Assembly: GCA_964448445.1 (NCBI GenBank)
Contig: CAYVAU010000001.1
Coordinates: 1 to 63,758, forward strand
Length of the DNA: 63,758 bases
Direction of reading: 5' to 3'
Origin: B73-G16 sp964448445
GTDB lineage: Bacteria; Desulfobacterota; B13-G15
Position 1 is the first letter of the stretch. Each line of letters starts with the position of its first letter. Below are positions 32,681 to 41,466 of the stretch, piece by piece. The notes beneath the pieces are model-generated. The model saw only the letters and a list, made by a program, of their open reading frames with translations, was not told the origin of the DNA and ran no database searches. A program made the position numbers and the translations under genes.

Positions 32681-33504
32681 CCCAAAAGCCTAAGGGCATT
32701 CCGATAAAGGATTGCCTCCCTTTCGCCTTCGCTTAAACCCGCCTCCTTCATCCCTTCAAGATAGCGACTTGGCCCAAGCAGGGGATAATCGGTCCCAAAG
32801 AGGAGCTTTTTGGGGATGATCTCCATAGAGACCTTCCACACCCTCGGGGAATAAAGGAAGGGCAGGGCAGCGGTATCGTAATATACCCCTTTGCACAAGT
32901 CCCTTATCTCAGGCATGAGCTCGAAGAACAAAAACCCCCCTCCAAGATGGGCCAAAATCAAGGGTACCCCTTGAGCTGCATGAACTATCCGCTCCACATC
33001 TTTTAAACCTATCCGTCCTTTCCCTGGATAGGGATGTCCTACCGGTTCATTCACATGAACCAAGGCCAAAAGCCCCAACTGGCGGATCACCGAGAAAGTC
33101 TCCTTCAGTAGCCCCTCATCCAAAGGACCCTCTCCATAGGTCCCGGGGGCAAGTTCCCCCGCCCCCCTGGCTCCATACCTTCTGGAGCGTTCAAGTTCCT
33201 TAAAGCCCCCATCCCCCGGGGGGAAGGTCACAAAAGGGATGAGCTCCCTATGGGATTCGGATGCCTCAAGCAGATAGTCGTTTTCGCGTTTGCAGAGGTC
33301 GAGATCCGTCCAGGGAAAACCACAAATTACCGCTCCTTCCACCCCTTCCTTTTCCATCATCGCCAAGAGCTCCTCCACCCCCACCATCTTCGCCTTGGGG
33401 TCGCCATAAATAGCCCCAAAGAGGGGATCCCTTTCCGCCAGATCGAAACGCTTCTGCCTCACCCAAGGGGAAAAGACATGGACGTGAAAATCGATGACCT
33501 TCAT
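32677..33504 (-). CDS. Amidohydrolase-family metal-dependent hydrolase
   Basis: A 275-residue TIM-barrel hydrolase of the amidohydrolase-2 type. The metal ligands are visible in sequence order: DFHVHV at residues 5-10, LVHVNEP in the middle, LAHLGGG near 205 and LFGTDYPLL near 245. Relatives decarboxylate or hydrolyse small carboxylates; the substrate is unknown. Its ATG overlaps the GGDEF gene stop by 4 nt and its stop overlaps the radical SAM start by 4 nt. Confidence 0.87.
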   Translation of the reverse strand: MKVIDFHVHVFSPWVRQKRFDLAERDPLFGAIYGDPKAKMVGVEELLAMMEKEGVEGAVICGFPWTDLDLCKRENDYLLEASESHRELIPFVTFPPGDGGFKELERSRRYGARGAGELAPGTYGEGPLDEGLLKETFSVIRQLGLLALVHVNEPVGHPYPGKGRIGLKDVERIVHAAQGVPLILAHLGGGFLFFELMPEIRDLCKGVYYDTAALPFLYSPRVWKVSMEIIPKKLLFGTDYPLLGPSRYLEGMKEAGLSEGEREAILYRNALRLLG

Positions 33505-35789
33505 CGGGCCTTCACCCTATTTCTGCCTTCCTTCTTGGCTTCATACATCAGGTCATCGGCCCGGGAGATGAGGGTATCGGGATTGTCTCCCGGCTGATAC
33601 TCGGTCACCCCAAGGCTCACCGTGAAGCCCTCCACCCCAGGGATTTTAAGCCCCTCTATCCTCTGCCTGAGGTCTTCGGCCAAGATCTTAGCCTTCTCAA
33701 GGGGAGTGGCAGGGAGAAGCAGGATGAACTCCTCTCCCCCCCAGCGGGTTAAGAGATCCGTTTTTCTGATCCTGTCCTTTACCGCTTTGACCAAGGCCTT
33801 GAGGACCAAATCTCCCATCCGGTGGCCGAAGCGGTCGTTGATGGCCTTAAAGTGATCTATATCCAACATGACCACCGAAAAGGTCTCCCCCGTCCTCTTC
33901 GCCCTCTCTATCTCCTCCTCAAGCCTTTCCTGAAAGTACCTGCGGTTGTAAGCCCCAGTGAGGGGATCGGTTACAGACATCTGGTAAAGTTGACGCTCCA
34001 TGCGTTTGTAAGGGGTTATGTCGTCTGCATAGTGCAGGAAAAGGTCTTCAGAAACAGCCACCCACCAGGTCTCCCAGAAGGCCTCATCTGCCTGAATTTC
34101 CTTTTTCATCTTCGCCTTTTCCTCTAAAACCCTATCGGCCTCGCAGAAGACACATCGGGTCCCGGGAGGGGGATAGCCCGTATCGAGATAAAGACGCCTC
34201 TGTTCCTCGGGAAGGAACCTGAGCTTCCATATCCCCTCCCAGCAGTACTGCCCTTCCTGGGTGTTGAAAAACTCATGAGCTGCCCTGTTCTGGGCAACGA
34301 TCTTCCTGTCCCGAGAGATGAGCCAGGCGGGATTGGGGATCCCCTCAAGCATCATCCTCATCTGGTGTTCCAAGCGCCGCCTCTCTGTAATGTCCTCCCC
34401 CATAGAAAGAACCATCCTGAACTTTCCCCCTTCGGTGATGACGCTGTTGTACCACTTGATGATCCGCCAAGAACCATCACGGGTCTGAATGGGATTTTCG
34501 TACTCATGCCTAAGAGCCCGGGTATTGACCACATGCTCCCAAACCTTGTAAAGCTCCCCCCTGAGTTCGGGGGGAATGAAAAGTCCGATCCACTCCTTTC
34601 CGAGGACTTCTTCTCGCTTGTAACCTGTCACTTTCTCGGCAAAGCGGTTGAAAAGGAGGATCTCGGACCGCTCACCTAAGCCAACGATAAGAAGGGGAGC
34701 ATTTTCTATCAAGGCCTCTGTCCTTGCTTTTTCCCGAGCTAATTCTTCTTGGAGCTTCTTCTGTTGGTCTACGGACATGAAGTAGCCAAGAACCGCCCTC
34801 TTCCCTCTGTAGGTCACCGAGGTGACCATCCCGATGTCCCAGCCGATCGAGCCGTCTTTCCGCACAACCCTGAACTCGTAGGGTTCGGTCCTTTCCCCTT
34901 TAAGCATCTTTTTGGATGCCTCCCTCACCCACTCCCTGTCCTCAGGGTGAACGACATCCATGGGGCTCATCTCCATCAGTTCGGCCTCGCTGTGCCCGAG
35001 CCTGAGGATCAGCTCGGGATTGACCATGCGAAAACGGCCCTCTTGGGCGACAAAAATGGGGATCGGTGCGCTCATGAAAACGCTTTCAAGGAGTTTGTTT
35101 GTCTCTTTGCTCTCGGTAAAGTCGACACCGGAAACTATGACCTGCCTGCTCTGAGGGATCACAGTAGGGCTTATCAAGCCCCAGAGGACCCCGCCGTCCT
35201 TGGTCAGGAACCTGATCTCAAAGGGGGAAGGGAAGTTTTTTCCCTCAAGGCATGAGCGATGTATCTCAAGGACTAAAGGGCGGTCTTCAGGATGGATCAA
35301 CTCCAAGGCATTCCTCCTCAAAATCTCCTCCCTTCCGTAGCCCGTGCGCTTAAGGAAGGCCGAGTTGACCTTCGAGACGCTGAGATCCTCCTCTACCAAG
35401 AACATTATGGCCTCTGTCCCCTCGAAGACCCTCTCAAAATAAACCCTTTCCAGACCTTCCTCTGTCGCTTCTATGAAGGTCTCAAGGAGAACCTTCTCCC
35501 CTTCCAATTCGGTCTCTTTTACCGTTTTTATCACCGGTACCTTTGTGCCATCCTTCCTCAGCAATGTCCTAAGGGATCTGTCCTCCCCCTTTCCTTCTTC
35601 AAACACAGGACAAACATCAGAGGGGCACAGATAACCTTGACAGGATCTGCCCACCACCTCTTTGAGGTCCTCGGCCCCAAGGAGCGTTAAGGCCTCGCGG
35701 TTAGCCCACCGGATGGTCTTGTCCCTGCCCACAAGGAGGATCCCAACGGGCAGAAGATCGAGGATTTCGGAGGCCTTTCCCCCTTGCAT
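33501..35789 (-). CDS. Five-PAS diguanylate cyclase (PAS x5-GGDEF)
   Basis: A 762-residue predicted cytoplasmic sensor that makes cyclic di-GMP. PAS-like segments lie at about 6-100, 118-230, 235-345, 355-475 and 480-590. The GGDEF domain (about 600-760) starts TDPLTGAYNRRYF, has DIDHFKAINDRFGH, and keeps the active site GGEEF (684-688) with the product-inhibition I-site RKTD five residues upstream (675-678). Two PAS segments carry unusual cysteines: CQGYLCPSDVCP in the first and CVFCEAD in the fifth, suggesting a metal, Fe-S or redox input. No transmembrane segment is seen. It is the first gene of the cassette. Confidence 0.92.
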   Translation of the reverse strand: MQGGKASEILDLLPVGILLVGRDKTIRWANREALTLLGAEDLKEVVGRSCQGYLCPSDVCPVFEEGKGEDRSLRTLLRKDGTKVPVIKTVKETELEGEKVLLETFIEATEEGLERVYFERVFEGTEAIMFLVEEDLSVSKVNSAFLKRTGYGREEILRRNALELIHPEDRPLVLEIHRSCLEGKNFPSPFEIRFLTKDGGVLWGLISPTVIPQSRQVIVSGVDFTESKETNKLLESVFMSAPIPIFVAQEGRFRMVNPELILRLGHSEAELMEMSPMDVVHPEDREWVREASKKMLKGERTEPYEFRVVRKDGSIGWDIGMVTSVTYRGKRAVLGYFMSVDQQKKLQEELAREKARTEALIENAPLLIVGLGERSEILLFNRFAEKVTGYKREEVLGKEWIGLFIPPELRGELYKVWEHVVNTRALRHEYENPIQTRDGSWRIIKWYNSVITEGGKFRMVLSMGEDITERRRLEHQMRMMLEGIPNPAWLISRDRKIVAQNRAAHEFFNTQEGQYCWEGIWKLRFLPEEQRRLYLDTGYPPPGTRCVFCEADRVLEEKAKMKKEIQADEAFWETWWVAVSEDLFLHYADDITPYKRMERQLYQMSVTDPLTGAYNRRYFQERLEEEIERAKRTGETFSVVMLDIDHFKAINDRFGHRMGDLVLKALVKAVKDRIRKTDLLTRWGGEEFILLLPATPLEKAKILAEDLRQRIEGLKIPGVEGFTVSLGVTEYQPGDNPDTLISRADDLMYEAKKEGRNRVKAR

Positions 35790-35814
35790 TTTCCCTTACT
35801 GGGGGTTTTGAGAA

Positions 35815-35843
35815 ATTGTGCTTTGGAGGGGCTTTTGTGTCAA
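35815..35843 (-). promoter_or_regulatory. Promoter of the PAS-GGDEF cassette
   Basis: On the minus strand a perfect TTGACA (35843-35838) and CACAAT (35820-35815) are 17 bp apart; the cassette's first ATG is at 35789. The -35 box is partly inside an inverted repeat (35842-35856), so a regulator could act there. Confidence 0.5.
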
Positions 35844-35856
35844 GGGAAATTCCCTT
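35842..35856. repeat. Inverted repeat AAGGGAA-A-TTCCCTT, possible operator
   Basis: A perfect 7-bp dyad with a 1-bp centre, in the divergent gap between the PAS-GGDEF gene and the CYTH gene, touching the -35 box of the former. A related imperfect dyad (GGGAGAATTTCCC) lies at about 35900-35912, next to the CYTH start. Both are AT-rich islands in an otherwise GC-rich region. Confidence 0.45.
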
Positions 35857-35912
35857 ATTTGGTCATTATCTCCGGGGTTTTTAATCCTTTTTCTTTTTGG
35901 GAGAATTTCCCC

Positions 35913-36461
35913 GTGATCGAAGTGGAATTGAAGGTGCGGGCCGACTTACAGAAGGTAAGGAAGAGGCTTCAGGACCTCGGGGCCTTTCTCAAGGGTTTCG
36001 AGGTCGAAGAGGACCTTTATTTCAACTCACCGTGGCGGGATTTCTCCCAAAGTGACGAGGCCTTAAGGATAAGGATAAGGGGGAAAGGGGGGATTTTGAC
36101 CTACAAGGGGCCGAAGCTCGATTCCCTGAGCAAGACCCGCGAGGAGATAGAAGTGGAGGTATCCGACTGGCATGAGACCAAACGACTGCTTCTGAAGCTG
36201 GGGTTTAAAGAGGTGGGGAGGGTGAGGAAATGGAGGGAGAGGTATGAGCTCGGGGAATTGGTGGTGAGCCTTGATCGGGTCGAGGGCCTTGGGGAGTTCG
36301 TAGAGGTGGAGGCCAAGGCCGAAGGGAATTACAGCCGCCTTCTGCGGAAGGCCCTCGAGCTGCTTGAGATTCTCGGGGTATCCGAGGAGCCCATAAGGGA
36401 ATCCTACCTGGAGATGCTCCTGGCCAAAAAGCTTTTTGACAAGCACCAGGCCAGGGGATAA
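35913..36461 (+). CDS. CYTH domain protein (class IV adenylate cyclase/CyaB-like)
   Basis: A 182-residue CYTH-fold protein from GTG 35913 (GGGAG site upstream); the frame is open further upstream without domain content. It begins with the ExExK signature (IEVELKVRA) and continues with LRIRIRGKGGILTYKGPK, SKTREEIEVEV, KWRERYELGELVVSLDRVEGLGEF and FVEVEAK, which line the anionic tunnel. The family includes adenylate cyclase CyaB and triphosphatases, so cAMP synthesis is possible but unproven. Fourteen bases separate it from the NfeD gene. Confidence 0.88.
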   Translation: MIEVELKVRADLQKVRKRLQDLGAFLKGFEVEEDLYFNSPWRDFSQSDEALRIRIRGKGGILTYKGPKLDSLSKTREEIEVEVSDWHETKRLLLKLGFKEVGRVRKWRERYELGELVVSLDRVEGLGEFVEVEAKAEGNYSRLLRKALELLEILGVSEEPIRESYLEMLLAKKLFDKHQARG

Positions 36462-36475
36462 GATTTGCTGCTGAG

Positions 36476-37756
36476 ATGAAGAAGGTTTTTTGTCTTCTCC
36501 TGGTGGTCCTTGCTTTCGGTGCAGGGCTTGCTGGGGGCAAACACATCCTGCTCCTTGAAGCCGAGGGGATTATAAATCCGCCGATGGCGGGTTATATCGT
36601 GAGGGGGATAGAGAAGGCCGAAAGGGAGGGGGCGTTGGCCTTGATCATCCAGTTGGATACCCCGGGGGGCCTGATGGATTCCATGCGCCGGATCGTCAAA
36701 AAGATCCTGGGGGCCGAGGTCCCGGTGATCGTCTATGTCGCCCCGAGCGGTTCCAGGGCTGCCTCGGCAGGGGTCTTCATAACCATGGCCGCCCATGTGG
36801 CGGCAATGGCACCGGGGACCAATATTGGTGCCGCCCACCCGGTGGAGCTCGGCGAAAAGAAGATGGATGAGACCATGCTCAAGAAGGTGGTGAACGATAC
36901 GGTGGCCTACATCAAAACCATCGCAAGGGAGAGGAAGAGGAACGAGAAGTGGGCCGAGAAGGCCGTGAGGGAATCCAGCTCCATAACCGCCCGGGAGGCC
37001 CTGAAACTTCATGTGATAGACCTTGTGGCCCCCAGTCTGGAGGAGCTCCTCAAGGAGCTGGACGGTCGCAAGATAAGGCTCGGGTCCGGAAGGACGGTTG
37101 TGCTCAGGACCGAGGGCATTCAGGTGGTAAGGCTCAAGATGTCCTTCAGGGACAAGCTCCTCCACACCCTTTCAAACCCCATGATCGCCTATATTCTTCT
37201 CATGCTCGGAATTTACGGGCTGTTTTTCGAGCTCTCCAATCCCGGTGCCATCTTCCCCGGGGTGGTGGGGGGCATTTGCCTGATTTTGGCCTTCTTTGCC
37301 TTCCAGATGCTGCCCATAAACTATGCGGGCATCGCCCTTATAATTCTGGGGATCATCCTTCTTATCATGGAGGTGAAGATCACAAGCTATGGGCTCCTCT
37401 CCATCGGGGGGATAATCTCCCTGCTTTTGGGTTCGCTGATGCTGATAGAGAGCCCGGCTCAGTACCTGAGGCTCTCCCTTTCGGTCGTGGTGCCGATGGT
37501 GCTTGTGAGCGCCGGTTTTTTCCTCTTTGCTCTGACGATGGTCATAAGGGCCCACCGCCGCAGACCCCAAACTGGTCAAGAGGGACTGCTGGGGGAGAGG
37601 GGGAAGGCCTTAACGGATATAGCCCCTGAAGGGACGGTTGAGGTCCTTGGCGAGATCTGGCGGGCTTTCTCGGATCAGCAGATCAAGGCCGGGGAAGCCG
37701 TGGAGGTGGTGGGGGTTGAGGGTTTGAGGTTGAAAGTAAGGAGAGAGGAGGGGTGA
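36476..37756 (+). CDS. NfeD-family membrane serine protease (long form)
   Basis: A 426-residue membrane protein with a signal peptide (1-20), a ClpP-class protease domain (about 23-225), four or five transmembrane helices (about 235-365) and a C-terminal OB-fold NfeD domain. The likely Ser-Lys dyad is Ser97 (SRAASAG) with a lysine at 136 or 137, as in archaeal 1510-N. Such proteases cleave slipin tails and pair with slipin genes, as here: the slipin gene starts 3 nt after this one stops. Confidence 0.9.
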   Translation: MKKVFCLLLVVLAFGAGLAGGKHILLLEAEGIINPPMAGYIVRGIEKAEREGALALIIQLDTPGGLMDSMRRIVKKILGAEVPVIVYVAPSGSRAASAGVFITMAAHVAAMAPGTNIGAAHPVELGEKKMDETMLKKVVNDTVAYIKTIARERKRNEKWAEKAVRESSSITAREALKLHVIDLVAPSLEELLKELDGRKIRLGSGRTVVLRTEGIQVVRLKMSFRDKLLHTLSNPMIAYILLMLGIYGLFFELSNPGAIFPGVVGGICLILAFFAFQMLPINYAGIALIILGIILLIMEVKITSYGLLSIGGIISLLLGSLMLIESPAQYLRLSLSVVVPMVLVSAGFFLFALTMVIRAHRRRPQTGQEGLLGERGKALTDIAPEGTVEVLGEIWRAFSDQQIKAGEAVEVVGVEGLRLKVRREEG

Positions 37757-37759
37757 GAA

Positions 37760-38524
37760 ATGATGGGTCCCATATTTTGGTTCCTTTTGGTCATCTTCAT
37801 CCTCATCATCTTGAGTTCGGCCATAAAGATCTGCAGGGAATACGAGCGGGGTGTGATCTTCCGCTTGGGGAGATTTGTGGGGGTGAAGGGTCCCGGAATC
37901 TTCTTCATCATCCCCGGAGTTGACAAGATGGTCAAGGTGAGCTTGAGGACCGTGGTCATGGATGTGCCGCCCCAGGATGTGATCACCAAGGACAACGTCT
38001 CGATCTCTGTAAACGCCGTGGTCTACTTCAGGGTTTTTTCGCCCGAGAAAGCCGTGATCCAGGTGGAGGATTATCTGTATGCGACCTCGCAGCTGGCCCA
38101 GACCACCCTGAGGAGCGTGGTGGGGCAGGCGGAGCTTGACGAGATCCTGGCCGAGCGCGACAAGATCAACCAGCAGCTGCAATCGATCCTGGACAAACAC
38201 ACCGATCCGTGGGGCATAAAGGTGACCCTGGTGGAGATAAAGCACATAGATCTGCCTCAGGAGATGCAGCGGGCCATGGCAAAGCAGGCGGAAGCCGAAA
38301 GGGAGAGGAGGGCCAAGATCATTAACGCCGAGGGGGAATTCCAGGCCGCCAAGAAGCTTGTTGAGGCTGCAACGCTCATGGAGGATCACCCTTATGCCCT
38401 CCAGTTGCGATACCTCCAGACCCTCCGGGAGGTTGCGGCAGAAAGGAACTCCACCACGCTCTTTCCAGTGCCCATTGACCTTATAGAGCCCTTCATCAAG
38501 AAGGCGAAGGCCAAGGAATCTTGA
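37760..38524 (+). CDS. Slipin (SPFH-domain membrane scaffold)
   Basis: A 254-residue stomatin-like protein. An N-terminal membrane segment (PIFWFLLVIFILIILSSAI) precedes the SPFH domain (YERGVIFRLGRF, PGIFFIIPGVDK, VPPQDVITKDNV) and an Ala/Glu-rich coiled coil (AEAERERRAKIINAEGEFQAA). It forms membrane oligomers and is the usual substrate of the NfeD protease encoded just upstream. The stop overlaps the TTG start of the transporter gene. Confidence 0.93.
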   Translation: MMGPIFWFLLVIFILIILSSAIKICREYERGVIFRLGRFVGVKGPGIFFIIPGVDKMVKVSLRTVVMDVPPQDVITKDNVSISVNAVVYFRVFSPEKAVIQVEDYLYATSQLAQTTLRSVVGQAELDEILAERDKINQQLQSILDKHTDPWGIKVTLVEIKHIDLPQEMQRAMAKQAEAERERRAKIINAEGEFQAAKKLVEAATLMEDHPYALQLRYLQTLREVAAERNSTTLFPVPIDLIEPFIKKAKAKES

Positions 38525-39363
38525 TCTGGTTTCCCCTGGCGCTGCTTTCCGCCTTCTCGTGGGCGACGGCTGATTACTTCACCAAACGCTGGTTTTCCCA
38601 TTATGGGGCATGGGAGATGGCCTTCTGGAGGCACCTGTTCTGCCTCCCCTTTCTGTGGTCGCTGTTTCCCCTCTCTCCATCCCTTTCCCCCCGGGCCGGT
38701 TTTTGGACGGGGATAGGGAAGTTGCTCCCCGTTGAAGTGTTGGCCACCGTCCTTTACATGGCGGCGATAAGGTCCTCCCCCCTTTCGCTCACCCTGCCCT
38801 TTTTGTCCTTCACCCCGCTTTTTCTGGTCCTCACCGGTGCCTTTATCCTCGGGGAATTCCCCAATGAAGCCGGTCTTTTGGGGATCCTTCTTGTGGTTTT
38901 GGGGAGCTATCTGCTGAACCTGAAAGGGGGAGTCCTCTCTCCCTTGAAGGCTGTGTTCAGGGAGAGGGGGTCTTGGCTTATGCTCATCGTATCCGGGCTC
39001 TATGCCTGGACCTCGGCCGTGGGGAAATACGTGCTTTTGCTCTCCCACCCCTTCTTCTTCGGTCCGCTTTATGTAAGCCTCCTCACCCTGGGCCTCCTCA
39101 TCCCGGTCCCCAAAAGGGTCTTTAAGCCTCCTCCCTTTGGAAGAGGGCTCCTGGTGGGAATGTTCATGGCCCTTATGTTTGTAAGCCACTGGATCTCCAT
39201 AACCATGGTCGAGGCCGCCTATATGATCTCGGTCAAGAGGACCGCTCCCCTCTTCGGTGTCCTCTATGGGGGGATCCTCCTGGGTGAGGGTGAGTTCAGG
39301 AAGCGGTTTTTGGCGACCGCCCTGATGGTCTCTGGCGTTGTGGTGATAGGTGTCCTCGGATAA
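38521..39363 (+). CDS. EamA/DMT-family transporter
   Basis: A 280-residue protein with about ten hydrophobic segments in two EamA-like halves, typical of drug/metabolite transporters. The start is TTG 38521 overlapping the slipin stop; the first residues WFPLALLSAFSWATADYFTK are the usual first helix. The C-terminal half includes WISITMVEAAYMISVKRTAPL and ends LMVSGVVVIGVLG. The substrate is unknown. galE follows within 11 nt. Confidence 0.88.
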   Translation: MIWFPLALLSAFSWATADYFTKRWFSHYGAWEMAFWRHLFCLPFLWSLFPLSPSLSPRAGFWTGIGKLLPVEVLATVLYMAAIRSSPLSLTLPFLSFTPLFLVLTGAFILGEFPNEAGLLGILLVVLGSYLLNLKGGVLSPLKAVFRERGSWLMLIVSGLYAWTSAVGKYVLLLSHPFFFGPLYVSLLTLGLLIPVPKRVFKPPPFGRGLLVGMFMALMFVSHWISITMVEAAYMISVKRTAPLFGVLYGGILLGEGEFRKRFLATALMVSGVVVIGVLG

Positions 39364-39373
39364 AATCCCCTTG

Positions 39374-40357
39374 ATGCGGGTCCTGGTCACGGGAGGTGCG
39401 GGGTATGTAGGTTCCCATGTGGTGAAGCTTTTGGGTGAGGAGGGTTACCGCGTCCTCACCTACGATAACCTCAGCACGGGCCACCGGTGGGCCGTACTTT
39501 ACGGGGACCTGGTAGAGGCGGACCTGGCCGATGAGGAGGCCTTGGAGGGGGTCTTCAGGGACTTCGGTCCCGAGGCCATCATCCATTTTGCCGCCTCGGT
39601 GGTGGTCCCGGAGTCGGTGAGGGATCCCTTGAAGTATTACCAGAACAATGTCTCCAACAGCCTGAAGCTCTTATGGTGTTGCGTGCGGCATGGGGTCAAG
39701 GCCTTCGTATTCTCCTCATCGGCGGCCGTCTATGGGATCCCGGACTCTGTGCCCATCTCCGAGGATGCCCCCTTGAGGCCCATAAATCCCTACGGATGGT
39801 CCAAGGCGATGGTGGAGCAGGCCCTGAGGGATTGTTCCGAGGCCTATGGTCTCCGTTATGTCTCCTTAAGGTATTTTAACGTGGCAGGGGCCGATCCCGA
39901 GGCGAGGATAGGGCAGGTTTCTCGCAACCCCACCCACCTGATCTCGAGGGCCCTTAAGGCCGCGCTTGGAAGGATTCAGGAGCTGGAGATCTACGGTGTA
40001 GATTATCCAACGAGGGACGGGACCTGTATCAGGGACTTCATCCACGTTGAGGATCTCGCCAGGGCCCACCTTCTGGCCCTCCGGTATCTCATGGAGGGGG
40101 GCAAAAGCCGCGTTTACAACTGCGGTTACGGCGAGGGGTATTCCGTCAGGGAGGTCGTCGAGGCGGTGAAGGAGGTCACCGGGAGGTCCTTTCCCGTACG
40201 GCCTGCCCCGAGGCGCCCAGGGGATCCACCAGAGCTTGTGGCCGACCCAAGGAGGATAAAGGCTGAACTTGGCTGGAGCCCCCGCTATGATGACCTGAGG
40301 TTCATCATAGAGACGGCTTGGAGATGGGAGCTGAACTATGCCTTACGAGAGGCCTGA
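39374..40357 (+). CDS. galE: UDP-glucose 4-epimerase
   Basis: NAD-dependent epimerase of the extended short-chain dehydrogenase family, 327 residues from ATG 39374. The cofactor loop is VTGGAGYVGSH, the catalytic triad is in SSSAAVYG and NPYGWSKAMVE (YxxxK), and RDFIHVEDLARAH follows. An in-frame GTG at 39350 overlaps the transporter gene and is less likely. The exact sugar could also be UDP-GlcNAc or a uronic acid. It overlaps the dGTPase gene by 20 nt. Confidence 0.9.
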   Translation: MRVLVTGGAGYVGSHVVKLLGEEGYRVLTYDNLSTGHRWAVLYGDLVEADLADEEALEGVFRDFGPEAIIHFAASVVVPESVRDPLKYYQNNVSNSLKLLWCCVRHGVKAFVFSSSAAVYGIPDSVPISEDAPLRPINPYGWSKAMVEQALRDCSEAYGLRYVSLRYFNVAGADPEARIGQVSRNPTHLISRALKAALGRIQELEIYGVDYPTRDGTCIRDFIHVEDLARAHLLALRYLMEGGKSRVYNCGYGEGYSVREVVEAVKEVTGRSFPVRPAPRRPGDPPELVADPRRIKAELGWSPRYDDLRFIIETAWRWELNYALREA

Positions 40358-41465
40358 TCTCGCCCCTTATGCTGCCAGAAGCGAGCTATCCCGGGGGAGG
40401 CGTTACCCTGAGGAGTTCAAGGACGAAAGACCGGCCTTTGAGAGGGATAGGGACAGGATCATCCATTCGGCGGCCTTCAGGCGTCTGATGTACAAGACCC
40501 AGGTCTTTCTCATCCACGAGGGCGATTATTATCGCACCCGATTGACCCATTCCCTCGAGGTGGCCCAGATAGCGAGGGGTTTGGCTCGGATGCTCAAGCT
40601 CAATGAGGAATTGACCGAAGCCATAGCCCTTGCCCACGACCTAGGCCATACGCCTTTTGGCCATGCGGGCGAGGACGCGCTGGACCGCCTCATGGGGCCC
40701 TGGGGGGGGTTCGAGCATAATCTTCAAAGCCTCAGGGTTGTGGAGGTCCTTGAGGAACGCTATCCCAACTTCCCCGGGCTGAACCTCACCTTTGAGACCC
40801 GCGAGGGTCTGGCCAAACACTCAAGGCATGATCATCCAGAGCTTCGGGAATTTAACCCAGAGGAGCCCCCCACCCTTGAGGCTCAGCTGATCGAGGTGGC
40901 CGACGAGATAGCCTATAACAATCACGATATAGACGATGGCCTGAAATCGGGCCTTTTGAGCCTCGAAGAACTGGAGGAGCTCGAACTCTGGCGGGAGGTC
41001 TGGAGGGTTGTCAATCGCAAGTATCCCCATGGCGGCAGAAAACAACTCATCTATTCGGCCATAAGCCACCTCATAAGCCTCCTCATGCACGATGTGGCCT
41101 CAGAGACCAAAAGGCGCATACGGGAAAACGGCATAGAGACCCTAGAGGATGTGAGGCGCTTCGGTCGCCCTCTTGTGGGGTACAGCAGGTCGGTGGCCGA
41201 GGAGAACAGGCGGCTCATGGACTTCCTCTACCGAAGGCTTTACTGCCACTGGCGCGTGGAACGCATGAGGGCCAAGGCCGAACGGATGATAACCGAGCTC
41301 TTCAAGGCATACATCGACAATCCCAAACTGCTTCCCGAGAAGTACCAGAGGCGGATGCAGGAGGAGTTGCCCCAAAGGGTGGTCTGCGATTATATAGCGG
41401 GGATGACGGATCGTTTCGCCGTGGAGGAATATAAAAGGCTTTTCGATCCTGACTGGAGGGTTTAG
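40338..41465 (+). CDS. dgt: Deoxyguanosinetriphosphate triphosphohydrolase (HD domain)
   Basis: Cleaves dGTP (or other dNTPs) to the nucleoside and triphosphate. The N-terminus RDRIIHSAAFRRLMYKTQVF is the family signature, followed by RLTHSLEVAQIAR and the HD motif LAHDLGHTPFGHAGE, with a later Asp in VADEIAYNNHDIDDG. The 375-residue length fits the short dGTPase-like class. It starts inside galE and ends 1 nt before the GTG of the kinase fusion. Confidence 0.93.
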   Translation: MPYERPDLAPYAARSELSRGRRYPEEFKDERPAFERDRDRIIHSAAFRRLMYKTQVFLIHEGDYYRTRLTHSLEVAQIARGLARMLKLNEELTEAIALAHDLGHTPFGHAGEDALDRLMGPWGGFEHNLQSLRVVEVLEERYPNFPGLNLTFETREGLAKHSRHDHPELREFNPEEPPTLEAQLIEVADEIAYNNHDIDDGLKSGLLSLEELEELELWREVWRVVNRKYPHGGRKQLIYSAISHLISLLMHDVASETKRRIRENGIETLEDVRRFGRPLVGYSRSVAEENRRLMDFLYRRLYCHWRVERMRAKAERMITELFKAYIDNPKLLPEKYQRRMQEELPQRVVCDYIAGMTDRFAVEEYKRLFDPDWRV

Positions 41466-41466
41466 G

